Assembly (NCBI GenBank): GCA_037447655.1
Contig: JBBHKE010002176.1
Location: 104,207 to 168,206 of the forward strand
Direction: 5' to 3'
DNA from: Zygnema cylindricum
Taxonomy: Eukaryota > Streptophyta > Zygnematophyceae > Zygnematales > Zygnemataceae
Length of the DNA: 64,000 nt
The notes under the pieces are model-generated. The model saw only the letters and a program-made list of their open reading frames with translations, was not told where the DNA came from and did no database searches. A program made the position numbers and the translations under genes. This document shows positions 39,344-51,835 of this stretch, in pieces (positions within the stretch are counted from its first letter, which is position 1; each line of letters starts with the position of its first letter).

Positions 39344-40391
39344 TGTAGAAACTAATGGTTTTATTAGTATTTTCTAGGTCTGAAAAGAAATATAGAAGTC
39401 GAGGCAGTCTATCTCTAACTTCTCTCTCCAACTCTCAAACTTGTCGCAGTCACTGAGAAATTGGAGAGGAAGCTAGAGCCATGGCTACCTTGGCTATCCT
39501 GAGGTTTACGGGAATTTATATTAGGGTTTATTTATTTAATTAAAAGGTATGTGCCGGCGGCAGGATTTGATCCTTATACCTTCCGGACGGCAGATAGGAT
39601 ATAGCCGGTAGCCTTAGCCGTTAAGTCTAGCGGTAGTGTTACGTAGCATATAGTTTGATTTTTATTTAAATATGTATTCGTGCGATAAACCATTTAACTG
39701 AAATGAATTACGGGATACATAGATCCAGTAATATATAATGTACGACTTACGGTACGGACAAAAATCAGTACCGCGCATTTGTTTCGTAAATGAAACAAAT
39801 ACCGCGCATGTATTTATTACGGCTACGATTAAAGCCGAATTTAATCGGACGGCCGGGATTAGCGCCGAGATCGCGAAGGAAGATTTCGGCGGTTTGTGGC
39901 CATCGCCACATCGAATGACGCGTGGCAAAATTCCGTTGGATTGTGGAATCTCCGGAGATTATGGCACCGAATCCGGATTTGACATGTGTCGACATTTTGG
40001 CCATGTCGTACAATGTCCGTACATAAAGTATACCGGCAACTGTACTTTTGCGTACGGAACTCAATTCTGATTGGTTCCGTACATCAGTAGATAGAGTCTG
40101 TGAGAGAGATAGGACTTAGAAAAATTAGAAGATAGGACCCCCTCTCCCAGAGAGCTTTTGTACAAAAGGTCAACTTTGACCCTCCATAACTTACTGCTCA
40201 GGGGAGCAAATTCAGAGATTCTTTTTGCTATCGACTCAGGGGAGTCTTGCCTTCACATGGGTGAAGTTGGTCAGAGTTTTTGTCTGCCAGGGTGGCAGTT
40301 ATTTTTGATTAAACACAAAGGGGTCAGGATTATCCTAGAGGCTTCTTGGAAGCTGTCCACTCTGAGGATTTATGGAGGTCTCAGAGTTTCA
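39344..40391 (+). repeat. 3' LTR of copia C1
   Basis: 1048 bp, the direct partner of 33910-34957. It is preceded by the polypurine tract AAAATAAGGGGAG. Confidence 0.95.
39562..39631 (-). promoter_or_regulatory. antisense tRNA-like A/B-box module, C1 3' LTR
   Basis: Copy of the module at 34128-34197, with one substitution just outside the B box. Confidence 0.45.
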
Positions 40392-40396
40392 TTCTC

Positions 40397-42775
40397 TTCC
40401 GAGATCATAAACTCTATATCCCTTTACATTTTCATCATACCCAATTAGTTATCCCGGCTTCCCCCTAGCATCTAACTTCCAATTAGATTTTTGTGTGTTT
40501 AGACTAAACACTTGATTTCCGAACACCTTTAAATGTGAAATATTAGGTTTTCTCCCGGTGCATATTTCATAAGGTGTTTGGCAATTTATTGGCGAGGTAA
40601 GGACTCTATTTTTGAGATGGTTAGCACAATTGATAGCTTCTGCCCAAAAACTTTTTCTTATAATTTTACCCGACAATATATTACGGGCACTATTACTTAA
40701 TGTCCGATTTAGTCTCTCGGCAACACCATTTTGTTCTGGGTTTTTTGGAACATTATTTTGGTAATGAACCCTTTCTTCTTTCAAGAAATCCTAACACTCA
40801 TTAGAAGTATACCCCCCCCCCATTATCACTCCTTACTCTCATTATAGGTGTCTCATGAAACTTTTCACTCCTTGCTTTATACTCGTTAAAATAATCCGAA
40901 GCCTCAGATTTATTTTTCAAGAAATACACTCTAGAGTATCTAGACCAATCAGCAGTGATAGTAAGCATAAATCTTTTTCCTCCAACTGATGGCACTTTGG
41001 CCGGTCCTCATATGTCATTATGAACTAGATCTAATACCTTTTCACCTTTATATGTTGTGGTTTTTGGAATAGGCAATCTATGGGCCTTTCCTTGAGCACA
41101 TCCGCTACAATCATCCAAAGTCTCATCGTCCCCAAAATGCATTCCCTCAAGTACACCCATTTTTCTTCATTTTTTTCAATCTTTCTAGATGCACATGTCC
41201 TAATATTTTATGCCACATCATCAAATGACTTACACCAGCATAGTAAACTCTCGTCTTCCTATAACTCATATTCAGCCTAATTATTCATTGGCTACCCTTT
41301 TCAATTGTGAATTGCACTTCAATCTTATAGCTAGCAACAAAGACTCCTTTCTTAGTAGTAGTCTCACAACCCTTATCATCTAACACCAACGTAGAGATAA
41401 GATTCTTGTTCAACTGTGGAAGAAAAAGATCATCAGAGAAAGTGACTATGAATGTCTTTCCATCGAATAAGACTCTCACATCCACAGATCCCACTAAATT
41501 AGTGGTTACTATTCTCCCATCCCCATACTCTATCTGTACAGTTGGGATCTTTTTCATTTTGTTAAACAATTATTTTTCTCTATTTATATGCATAAAGGCT
41601 TCGAATCAATAATCCATCGTTTTTTAGGAGCTTCTCTTACTCCTCCGAAAGCACACTTTTGCCTCATTGGAATCTCTGGCTCACCTTTCACCTCCAGCTC
41701 CTCGTTGAGGAGGAGTTCTCTATCATCCTCATGGAAATCCTCTCCCATCACTTGCGTTGCCACAAATGCCTCATTCTTTCTTACGGGTGGTTTTCCAATC
41801 TGCTCCTCTTTGAATCTCTGCTATGTGAATTTACTACACTCTATTGTGAAATGTCCTTGCTCTCTTACAAAAGTGACAAAGTCCCTCCGGAGGCCGCGAT
41901 CTTGATGCGTTCATTGGTTTTCTCTTCCTCCTCCACCGAAGTTTTCATAAGGATTCTTGGAATCATTATCCCCCCACTAAGTTCAGGCAGCCAATGCTTT
42001 ATCATAGTTTCCTCCTATCTGAATCTCAATTGTGCTTTCCCAAACCAAAATCATCCCCACAACAGAGTTCTAGATCCATCGATGATCTGGCGAATCCTGA
42101 TCCATGTTAAGAATGTTGTTAACAATGTTTTCATAATCATCTCGGAGTTTCATCAACAAAGTATTCTCCTTTTCTTTCTAAGCCTCTCTTTTCCCTACAT
42201 TCTCCAACTCCATGAATAACCCGGCCAAGTCATTACATAAGTCTAACATCTTTCCCTTTTTGTACACATATGCCTGTACCTTTTGTTATGCCAGCTTTTT
42301 CTCTTGGATCGTACCACTATTATATATGTTGACAAGAGCATCCCACTACTTGTCCGCCCTGTCCACATGAAGATGAGGTGAAGCCACTGCTTGAGTGAGA
42401 CGCCCGAGAATAAAATGAGTCGCCACGGTGTTGTTGAAATCCCAGATTTCAGTATCATTTGCCTCGGTTATTGAACATCTACTACCAGAATTGATCTAGT
42501 ATCGATCGGTGTGAGTTTCTCTTTTCCCTTCTCCTTCCTTCTCTTTGACATGATGCTTTTTCCAACATTCTCTCACACCTCTACCCTTGTAGATCCTCTT
42601 ATAAATCGAGATCCTTCAAACGCTGGTTGAACTCCTAATTTTGCGGATGGTCGACGCACACGACTACTCAGAATGCCCTATAGCTGTTTTAAGCAATGCA
42701 CCCCTCATCATGGTTTCCCAAGAAATGAACCTTTTTGCATTGAAAATGGGCACCCTAGAAGGTGAGCCCATAACT
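40397..42775 (-). pseudogene. copia O gag, protease and integrase part
   Basis: On the minus strand from 42775: MEVTKLQVMGSPSRVPIF-like gag start (its ATG in the LTR), gag blocks to about 42000, a frameshifted zinc knuckle near 41870, a protease-region block with VQIEYGDGRIVTTNLVGSVDV and LNKNLISTLVLDDKG, integrase (WSRYSRVYFLKNKSEA, RVRSDNGG, KNPEQNGVAERLNRTL) and ISHLKVFGNQVFSL. Several stops and frameshifts. It breaks off at 40397, where C1 inserted; the frame resumes at 33904. Confidence 0.85.
42761..42775 (-). other. primer-binding site of copia O (decayed)
   Basis: The minus strand reads AGTTATGGGCTCACC next to the LTR edge at 42776. It differs at two bases from the C1/B/E site. Confidence 0.65.
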
Positions 42776-43122
42776 TGTAATTTTGTGACTTCCATTGGTA
42801 CACAGAATGTCCAACTTATATGAAGCCTCTAGAATAGTATTTGCACATTTGAATTTGGAAATAAATGAGTGCCACCGTGGAAGGCAAAAACTCTAAACGA
42901 CTACACCCCTGTGTAGCATGGACTCATTTGAGTCCGCAAAAAAAAGAATCATTGAAATAGCTCACTTGAGCATTAAATTATGGTTGTTCAAAGACAACGA
43001 ATTTATATAGATTGCCTTTGGGAGAGAGGGCTTTCAAAAATGTTAAGTCCTAAAAACCTACTCATAGCCTATCTAGATAAATAAAATTACCATACACTAC
43101 ATATTTAACATACAAAGTACAA
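42776..43122 (-). repeat. 5' LTR of copia O, part 1
   Basis: The inner portion of the 5' LTR. It stops at the TSD of element B and continues at 49558. Confidence 0.85.
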
Positions 43123-44112
43123 TGTTGAAATAACTAGATTTATAGAGTATTTTCTAGGTCTAAATAGATTAGTGAAAAAAAAAAGCGTAGGCAATTTGCC
43201 TCCACCTTTTCTCTCTAGCCCCCATACTTGTTTTAGTCACTGAAGGGGAGAGAGAGAGTGGTGGACCCATGGCTGCCTCAACACCATAGGTAGGAGTAAA
43301 GAGTGACATAAGTCACTCTCAACAAAAGGTTGAGTTTGACAGGACTCGAACCTCTGACTGGCAGAGCGAGGCGTAGCCGTCAGCTGTAATCGGTATGTCC
43401 TATAGGTTCTTTAAATTACATATGGTGTGACATTTATTTAAACTTTGTTGTGATCTCTAATCTGATTAACGAAAATACGAATAAAGGGACATAGAACTAG
43501 TTAATATATAGTGCAAACATGATCCCTCACGAAACAAATGAATCGGACATTTGTTTCAACGGCTAACATTAAAAGTCGTTTTTGATCCAACGGCATATGT
43601 CGCCGCCGAGATCCCGGAACGGTCACTTTCGCAGTTTTCAAACGCGGCATGACCTGGCGCCACGTGGAAAGATAACATTTAGAAGTGGAAATCCCTCGGA
43701 CATAAGGACGAGTAAAAATGAGACTCGTGTCCACTCAATGGCCTTGTCGTACTTAGGCCGTGTGGAAACAACACCGGCCGTAGTACCTTTCTGTACTATA
43801 CAAGCATATGATTTGATTGTACTGCATTAGATAGGGGTAGTGAGAGGGTTTTGGGACTTAGCATTTTTAGTCAGCAGCAGCCTTTCTCTTTTAGACTTTA
43901 TTTAAATTGGCATTTTTGCGGCTGCATAACTTATTGCGTGTTTTCACTGATTCTTTTTGCAGTGGACTCAAAGGAGTCCAGACTGCATAGGGGTGCTGTT
44001 AGGTTGAAAATTTGTCTGCTTGATTAGGAGTGGTTGTAGTTGAAAGAGGGATAGTTTAAACTACTTAGAGGCTTCTTGAATTCTGTAGTCTAATGGAGGA
44101 CACATAATTGCA
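43123..44112 (+). repeat. 5' LTR of copia B
   Basis: 990 bp starting TGTTGAAATAACTAG and ending ATAATTGCA. It contains a CCATGG box near 43267, a tRNA-like module and the palindromic TTTGTTTC motif pair near 43530. Confidence 0.85.
43342..43390 (-). promoter_or_regulatory. antisense tRNA-like A/B-box module, B 5' LTR
   Basis: Minus strand: TACAGCTGACGGCTACGCC (A-box like), then GGTTCGAGTCC (a good B-box match, 43342-43352), then TTTT at 43324-43327. Confidence 0.5.
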
Positions 44113-47100
44113 GGTTATGGGCCCACCCTCTAGGGTGCCCATCTTCAATGGATATGGGTTCATTTATTAGGAAGCCATGATGATAAGGGCTTTGCGCGAA
44201 AAATGATAATGGGGAATTGTAAGTGGACAAGTGAAACGTCCACCTTAGAGAACTCCACCAGGATTAGGTGGAATAAGGTTTTCAGCAGCAGCATCTGCTC
44301 CAACAGAGGAGACTGATGATGGGGATACCAGTGTGTCTGAAAAAGGGAAAGAAAAGGAGACACCTCTTATTCCTATTGCTCGTATTCCCACGGCACCCGG
44401 AGCGGCGATCGTGATGACCGCGGAGAATGACACCCAAATGTGGGAAGACACCAACATGGCTGCCAAAGACTTCATTCTGAGACACCTCACTCAATCTTTG
44501 GCAACCCCACATCTTCACGTTTACAAGGCAGAGGAGTTGTGGGTGAGTTTGGTGGAGATCTATAAAACATGTACGATTGAAGATCTCCAGATGACCGAGC
44601 AAAAGTTGGGAAATTATACTTCCAAAGGGGAAAAGATGTTAGTCTACCGTAATGATCTCTCTTGTTTGTATATGGAGATGGAGAGTGCCTGTAATGATCT
44701 CTCTTCTTTGTATATGGAGATGGAGAGTGCCGGGCGGACAGGTTCAATAAAGATGAAAGTTAACACTCTCATCATGAAGTTACCCGACGAGTATGAGAAC
44801 ATAATGTACTGAGTAGAGGAAACGAGTGACTGTTCCTAGAAGTGGAATACAGTGGTCCGAATGATACTTGTGCAGGAAAACACGATTGAGATCGAAGAGG
44901 AGGAAAGAGCATTCAAGCTCTAGCTGCAAGAGCAAATAGGTTTAGAAAGGCCCCAAAAAAGCCGTACAAAGGAGAAAGAGATCAGTTGTGTGAAGCTGTC
45001 AAAGCTGAGGCTCCAAGAGAACCATGGAGGGGGTTCTTCCGGAGGGAAGAAAAAGGCACTTGTGGTCACAAAAGTGAAATGAGAGACCGAGGATGAGTCT
45101 TTTGAGGAGGAGGATGGGGAACTTATTTTTGACGAGAATCTTGAGGACAAGGAGATCCCTCGAAAACAGAAGTGCGCTCTCGGAGCAATTCGGGAAGCTC
45201 CACAAGAAGGATCGATCATTGACTCAGGTGCATCCATGCATATGTGTCGTGATAGGCACCTCATTACTAAGCTAAGAAAGATCCATAATGTAGAGATAGA
45301 GTATGGGGATGGGAGAGTGATTACAACATATCTATTGGGACTGGTAGATCTGAAAGTCTTAGTAGAGGGTAAGATTTATAAACTCACCATCCTAGATGTA
45401 TTCTATATTCCTCAGCTGAGTAAAGATCTTGTTTTCACGTCCGTATTAGATGACAAAGTATTTGATACCTTCACTAGAAAAGGAGTCTTTACAGCTAAAT
45501 ATGGCGATAAAGTATACTTCAGGATAGATAAGGGTAGCCAAAAAATATTTAGGCTTAACCTGAGTAATGAAAATAAAAATGCTTCTTATGTTGATGTCCC
45601 AAAGATGATGATTTGGCATAAGCGGTTGGGGCATGTGCATTTTGATTGGTTGTGGGAAATGAATTAGCATGGTTTAGTATAAGGCATTTAGTGTGAAGAT
45701 AATGAAATGGTGGATGATTGTAGTGGATGTCCCTAAAGAAAGGCTCGCAAACTTCCTTTTCCCAAAGCCGCCACATATAGGGGTGAGAAAGTACTAGAAC
45801 TAGTACACAGAGATATCTAGGGACCTGCAAAAGTACCTTCGGTTAGAGGGAAAAGGTTTATGCTGACAATAACTGATGACTGGTCTAGATACTCTAGAGT
45901 CCACTTTCTAAAAACAAAGTCTGAAACACCAACTTACTTCAAAAATATATAAAGCCTGGAGTGAGAAGTTGTATGGAACCCCCATTGAGAGAATATGGAG
46001 TGATAATGGGGGAGAGTATACCTCCAACCAGTTTGAAGAATACTTGAGGGATGAGGGAGTTCAGCACTAGAAAAGTGTACCATATAACCTGAAACAAAAT
46101 GGGGTAGCTGAGAGGTTGAACTGAACACTAGGTGATAGTGTATGCAGTATGTTGGCTAATAAGAAAATAGTAAAGAGATTTTGGGTAGAAGCCATAAATT
46201 GTCCTTACCTCAGCCGTAAAAGTAATGACACCTTATGAGAGATGTGTTGAAAGAAAACCAGATATCTCTCACCTTAAAGTATTCGATAGCCAAGTTTACA
46301 GTCTTGATTTAGATAGGAAAAACTAGAAACTAGATGTTAAAGGAAAACCTAGATACTTTGTAGGATATGATGAGGATGTCAAGGGTTATGGAGTCTATGA
46401 CTTAGCAAAGCAAGATATCATTTTGGTGAAACACCTAATTGTCATGGATGAAGGGAAGCAATTTGACCCCTTCAAATATACGAAGAAGATAAGAATCAAA
46501 TGTGAGTCCGAAAGTGAGGAGAACTTGGTTTTTCCCCAAATGGACTTCGTTGAAACAGTGATTACAAATTCAGGGGAGATCGAAGATACATGAGATCTAC
46601 CGAAAACCTCACATCTTCCTATGGACTTCCTGTAGACAGAAGATAAGGAATCGGATCCGGCTTGCATAGATAGGGGAGCCGATGAGACAGTAAGGAGAAA
46701 TCTAAGACTTCCCTCCTTTCCAGATACGGAGTTTGAGGGAGAAAGAAGAAGCAGCAAAAGGATACAAGAAAAATAGGTCGCTCATAAGGTAACTAAGTTA
46801 TTTCACTTGATGAGCCTCAGTCATACTCAGAGGTAGTGAACAGTCCAAAGAAAGACAGATGGATTGAGCCATAAATGATAAGATGGCCTCCATCATGGAA
46901 GCAAATACTTGGGAATTAGCGGAATGTCCTCCGGACAAAAAACCGATTGGCTGTAAATGGGTGTTTAAACTGAAACCGAACCCAAATAATACCATTGAAA
47001 GATATAAGGCCCGGTTGGTAGCAAAGGGGTTCACCCAAAAGGAGGGGATTGATTATAAAGAGACTTTTGCTCTAGTTGTTCGGTTCCCATCATTAAGGAT

Positions 47101-47656
47101 TCTCCTCAGTCTAGTGGCAACGGAAGACTTGGAAATACACCAAATGGATATTAAGACCGCCTTCCTCAATGGTGAGTTAGAGGTAGAAATCTTCATGCGG
47201 CAACTATAGGGGTTTGTGGAGGAAGGAGAAGAGAGCAAAGACTGCAGGCTCATAAAGTTATTATATGGATGTAAGCAGAGTTCCGATAGTGAAATAAGAA
47301 ACTAGATGAGTTTCTCATTGGTCTACGATATATCCGGATCATCTCTGACCATTCTATCTATATGTTTGACGATGAGAATAGTGTGATTTACAAGAACTAG
47401 GGTATATGAAAAAATGAATGCATGAAGTTTTTTGTGATAATCACGCTGCCATTGCATTTGCAGCCAATCCAAAGCATCATTTCAAAGCTAAGCAGATGGA
47501 CATAAGATTGAGTTTTGTGATGGAAAAAGTAGAAAATGAAGTTGTGAATCCTGTGTATAGGTATGATGAAGAAATGGTGGTTGATATTATGACCAACCTT
47601 GTGCCATCTCCCTAATTAAAGTATTGTAGGGAAAAGTGTGGACTAAAAGAGAAGTT
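44113..47656 (+). pseudogene. copia B gag-pol remnant
   Basis: The primer site GGTTATGGGCCCACC is followed by gag (FILRHLTQSL, KMKVNTLIMKLPDEYENI) with a 42-bp tandem duplication (44651-44692 and 44693-44734, encoding NDLS-LYMEMESA twice). Next come protease IIDSGASMHMCRD (45220-45260), the LWHKRLGH-like block (IWHKRLGHVHFD), integrase with many stops to about 46250, RT (GCKWVFKLKPN, HQMDIKTAFLNGEL) to about 47260, then a jump to the RNase H end (CDNHAAIAFAANPKHHFKAK, MDIRLSF). No zinc knuckle is legible. Confidence 0.85.
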
Positions 47657-48526
47657 TTTTGAAAAGAGGTAATTAATAGTTCACTTCTCTATTTTAGTTA
47701 TACTTTAAAGAGAGAGAGTGAGGATCAAAGGCACGACATGGCTACTGCCATATTTAGAAAGTGGCAGATTTTGAGGTAGAGGATATTTTATTAAAATGTT
47801 GCCTATATCCGGATTTGAACCTGCGACATCTGGATTCTACATAGTCGGGCGCTACGAAACGATACACACGACGGATTTCAAAGATATATAAACATTTACG
47901 CAACGGCTAATTAACACCAAACTAACGAAGAGGAACAATTCATGCACGTAAGCGAATCTAAACCGTGTAAAATATGTTTTGATCGGACGGCCAACATTAT
48001 AGCCGCCACCCAAAGTGAGCTTTTGGCGGCATTCGGAGATTGCGTCACGCGGTGCCACGTGGCGCCACATTAATTGATACCGGAGAAGATGGGAGGAGGA
48101 ACCATGTCCCCCGATTTGAGAGGTGTCACCTTGTAGACCATGTCGTACAATGGACGTACAATAAGTACATCGCCCATTGTACCTTTTTGTACTATATAGT
48201 GTTCGTATTGGACTAGGGTTTAGTAGTAGGTAGTCGTGTGTAGGCTGACCAAGACTTAGTGATATTAAGGTACCTCTCTCTAAGAGAACTTGTAACTATA
48301 AAGGTCATCTTTGACCAGCCATAACATACTGCTTAGAGGAGCAAATTCAGTGATTCTTTTTGCGTTTGACTCAAGGGAGTCTTGTCCTCACAGGGGTGAG
48401 GCTGGTCAGAATATTTGTGTGCCTAGGCGGCACTTATTCAGCGGGAAAGTTGAAGGGGCAAATATTATCCTAGAGGCTTTACATAGGCTGCTCATTCTGT
48501 GGGTCAATAGAGACCACAGAATTTCA
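47657..48526 (+). repeat. solo LTR of family A inside copia B
   Basis: 870 bp, starting TTTTTGAAAAGAGGTAATTAAT (family A starts TGTTGAAAAGGG) and ending CAGAATTTCA. The B interior resumes after it with AAAACTAGACTAG and the polypurine tract. No clear TSD remains. Confidence 0.75.
47811..47854 (-). promoter_or_regulatory. antisense tRNA-like B-box module, solo LTR A
   Basis: The minus strand has GGTTCAAATCC (47811-47821), an exact tRNA T-loop/B-box consensus, followed by TTTT at 47793-47796. The A-box part (TAGCGCCCGACTAT) is weak. Confidence 0.45.
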
Positions 48527-48552
48527 AAAACTAGACTAGAAAATAAGGAGAG

Positions 48553-49557
48553 TATTGAAATAACTAGATTTATAAACTATTTTCTAGGTCTAAATAGATT
48601 AGTGAAAAAGGAAAAAAAAAGCGCAGGCAATCTCCCTCCACCTCTTCTCTCTAGTCCCCACACTTGTTGTAGTCACTGAAGGAGAGAGAGAGAGAGTGGT
48701 GGAGCCATGGCTGCCTCAGCTCCATACGCAAGACTAAAGAGTGACATAAGTCACTCTCAAGAAATGGTGGAGTTCGGCATGACTCAAACCTCCGACCGGC
48801 AGAGGGAGGCGTAGCCGTCAGCTCTAACCGGTCTGTCGTATGGGTTATTAAATTACATATGGTGTGATATTTATTTAAACTTTGTTGTGATCTCTAATCT
48901 TATTAATGGAAATACAAAAGAAAGGACAGTGAACTAGTTAATATACAATGCGAACATGATCCCGCACGAAACAAATGAATCAGACATTTGTTTCAACGGG
49001 TAACATTAAAAGTCGTGTTTGATCCAGCGGAAGTTGTTGCCGCCGAGATCTTGGAATGGTCACTTTGGCGGTTTTTCGGACGCGACATGACATGGCGCCA
49101 CTTGGAGAGATAACATTTGGAAACATGAATCTAGGGACATAAAGACGAGTAAAAAGGAGACACGCGTCCACTGAATGGCCTTGTCGTACACAGGCCGTAC
49201 AGAAAAGACATGCACCGTATTACCTTTCTGTACAATACAGTGTTATGATTGGATTGTACTGCAGTAGATAGGGGTTAGGAGAGGGGTTTGGGACTCAGCA
49301 TTTTTAGTAGGCAACAACCTCTTTCTTTGAGAGTTTGTATAAATTGGCATTGTTGCCGCTTCATAACTTATCGCCTGGTTGGGTGTTTTCAATGATTTTT
49401 TTTGCTGTGGACTTAGGGGAGTCCAAACTGCACAAGGGAGCTGTTAGGTTGACAATTTGTCTGTTTTATCAGCAATGGTTGTAGTTGAAAGAGGGCTCGT
49501 TTAAACTACATAGAGGCTTTTTAAATTCTGTAGTTCAATGGAGGACACACAATTACA
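48553..49557 (+). repeat. 3' LTR of copia B
   Basis: About 1005 bp, starting TATTGAAATAACTAG and ending ACAATTACA. It is clearly diverged from the 5' copy, so B is old. Confidence 0.85.
48781..48828 (-). promoter_or_regulatory. antisense tRNA-like A/B-box module, B 3' LTR
   Basis: Minus strand: TAGAGCTGACGGCTACGCC, then GGTTTGAGTC. The B box has decayed by one base and no TTTT follows within 30 nt. Confidence 0.4.
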
Positions 49558-50295
49558 TACAGTAGCCCACGTTTTTTATGTAGGAAAATATTCGGCACCA
49601 CTCTCGATTTGCCACGTGGCAAATAAGTCTTCGTCGTTTTGTCCATTTCCTCTCCAACATTCAATAGGATGGTGCCACGTGTCTATTTTCCTCCACTTTG
49701 GCAAAATGCTGCCAAAAAGTCTTTCCGGCATGGCGACACTCACGCGTGCCGTCTGTTTGCAATTCAGCGATCAATGTCGGCCGTTCGATGTTGACGACGC
49801 GCCGAATAATGTTGACTGTTGAAATTATATGGTCGTCTTCCCGTTTTGACCGTTGAAATTCTGGCTACTTTGGAAACCGTCCATCGCGAATTGACATTTG
49901 ATTTCGTCCGTTGAAACTAAATGTTGTTTCTTTCATTTCGTGCGGTACTCTACGTTTCCATGCTTTATTTCGTTCCGTAAGCCGCTAAATGAAATGTGTC
50001 GCCACGTCTATATTTAAATATTCATCAAGTACAATATGTGCATTGATTCATCAAGACCTACCGGTTAAGGTGGATGACTATTTCGTACGGCTGTTATCTG
50101 GTGGTCATAAGATCAAATCCTCACCTTGGCTGTACCTGTTTTGCAAAGGCTGTGTCTTCTGCCTGTCTTTTTTTTTATCTGCCTGAGTAAGCCATGGCTG
50201 CCTTCCAGTTCTCACTAAATACAACAAGTATGAGAACTGTAGAATGACCATAGACTTAACTAGAGATAGAATACAAAAATACCCAATTTTCAACA
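49558..50295 (-). repeat. 5' LTR of copia O, part 2
   Basis: Continuation of 42776-43122 beyond element B. It contains GCCACGTGGCAAATAAG and GGTGCCACGTGTC, shared with 32960-33040, a CCATGG box near 50192, and on the minus strand begins TGTTGAAAATTGGG. The TSD GTTTT follows at 50296. Confidence 0.8.
50054..50120 (+). promoter_or_regulatory. antisense tRNA-like A/B-box module, O LTR
   Basis: Plus strand (antisense to O): AGACCTACCGGTTAAGGT, a 39-nt gap, AGATCAAATCC, then TTTT at 50139-50142. Confidence 0.5.
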
Positions 50296-50300
50296 GTTTT

Positions 50301-51524
50301 ACCGTGACATTGTAGACGTATCGCCTTCGAGTCTGTGACGTTTCATGGTTGAAGAATATGCGCTTTGCCTATGCGTCTCATGTCAGGTTGACGTGAAATG
50401 GTATTCAAATCTTGAAACCCTTAAAAAAAAAACCTAGCGGACGAAAACGAACAAAACAAAACAAATTACGTACTTTTCTTCGTCGTTATGAACGGAAAAA
50501 AAACATAGTGATTTCTGTACTTTTCCTTGTCATTTTAAATCATTTGAAATTTTTGAAAACATTTGACGCGTGCTAATATGTGTTCTTATTTGTTTAGCAA
50601 AAATATTTTGATATAAAACACATCGTTGATGTGTTCTAAAAAAAAGTTTTAAGATGATGTATCTTGACGTGGTCATGGGTCGAAAACACAAGATGACAAC
50701 ATGTAGTACATTCTAAGTTTGACGATGACGCAAAACGTACTGCTATTTTTTTCAATTTCTTTGTACAGCTATTATTTACGAGGTACGACGCTAAGCTTTA
50801 CCAAAAAATGATAAGATAAAACCCTTAATTCGGCACATGAGGACATACCCTTAGGTTGCATCTCTGTGTGATCGTAACTTAGCGAGCCTACTTTGTAATC
50901 TAGCGAAAAAAATTCGTACATGTTTTTCCTAAGTTTCCCAATGCAAAAACGAAATCGTTACTTAAGTTCGTAACGATTCTATATGTCGACAATTCCTATG
51001 AATGTTGTAAATGTCTACAATATATGTTGCCGCACCGCATATTTTGAAATTGCCTATGATGTCACATGACTTTGAGTGACACTGTAGACATCCAACCTTA
51101 CAAACCACTCCTAGTCATGGGTGAAAAATATAATTTTGCCTTGTGCCTCTACAGTTCGGTCGTCTCATTTACAATTCCCACTCAAACTGGATCCTTAAGA
51201 CCTCTCCACAAAAAAATATTGGTACTGGATGTAAATGGACAAAAAAAACTTCTTTTACTTCTCTTTGTCAAAACTTTTGAAATCGTCTAAGACGTGCAAA
51301 GGTGTTTGTCTATTTTTGGTCTTGTGATACATTAATGTAAAAGATATCTCTGAAATGTTTCAGGGTAAAGTTTGAAAATGACGCATGTTTCAGGGTAAAG
51401 TTTGAAAATGACGCTACTGTCGGTCAAAAAACACATGATAACGAAATATAGTACATCCAAAGTTTGAATTTGACGCAACTTGTAATTCATTATTTTTACT
51501 TTTTTTGTATGGTTGTAAAAAAAT
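50301..51524. repeat. dispersed repeat family Q, non-coding
   Basis: Blocks such as AGTTTGACGATGACGCAAA, a TTTCTTTGTACGG-like stretch and GGCACATGAGGACATACCC recur at 61590-61870. A 29-bp unit (CAGGGTAAAGTTTGAAAATGACGC type) is duplicated at about 51360-51415. No gene. Confidence 0.55.
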
Positions 51525-51835
51525 CTGACCACCTTCACCCTTGTGAAGACAATACTCCCCTGAGTCGATAGCAAAAAGAATCTCTGAATTTGCTCCCCTG
51601 AGCATTAAGTTATAGAGGGTCAAAGTTGACCTTTTGTCTAGAAGCTCTCTGGGAGAGAAGGTCCTATCTACCAATTTTTTCTATGTCCTATCTCTCTCTA
51701 AAACTCTATCTAATGATGTACGACACCAATCATATTATACTGCTGTACACAAAAGTACAGCTGTCGGTGTACTATGTGTACAAATTTTGTACGACATGCC
51801 CTAAATGTCGACACATGTGATATCCGGATTCGATC
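51525..51835 (-). repeat. inverted LTR fragment, C1-like
   Basis: The reverse complement matches the 3' third of the C1 LTR, as at 1621-1952. It shares AAAGGTCAACTTTGACCCTC and GAGCAAATTCAGAGATTC. Confidence 0.7.

Larger units (their letters stand above)
33910..40391 (+). mobile_element. copia C1: complete LTR element with TSD, coding region damaged
   Basis: 6482 bp with two 1048-bp LTRs that differ at about 19 positions by my reading (about 2%). It starts TGTAGAAACT, ends GAGTTTCA and is flanked by TTCTC (33905-33909 and 40392-40396). It sits in the integrase/RT spacer of copia O. The primer site is at 34958-34972 and the polypurine tract at 39331-39343. LTR similarity shows a fairly recent insertion, but the frame has several lesions (see coding entry). 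Confidence 0.95.
43123..49557 (+). mobile_element. copia B: decayed element nested in the LTR of copia O
   Basis: LTRs at 43123-44112 and 48553-49557. Flanks TACAA (43118-43122) and TACAG (49558-49562) are a one-mismatch TSD. The primer site is at 44113-44127 and the polypurine tract AAATAAGGAGAG lies just before 48553. The interior is full of stops, lacks the segment from mid-RT to late RNase H, and contains a solo LTR of family A. Confidence 0.85.
32571..50295 (-). mobile_element. copia O: old full element with two nested insertions
   Basis: Read on the minus strand, the left LTR (50295 down to 42776) is split by element B; the interior (42775 down to about 33055) is split by element C1; a partial right LTR runs from about 33054 to 32571. 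Both outer edges have TSD GTTTT (32566-32570 and 50296-50300). Both LTR copies share TGTAATTTTGTGACNTC and ATTGGTACAC. A deletion removed the rest of reverse transcriptase, RNase H and part of the right LTR. Fitting both LTR edges and the TSD across 17.7 kb supports this nesting model. Confidence 0.85.
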
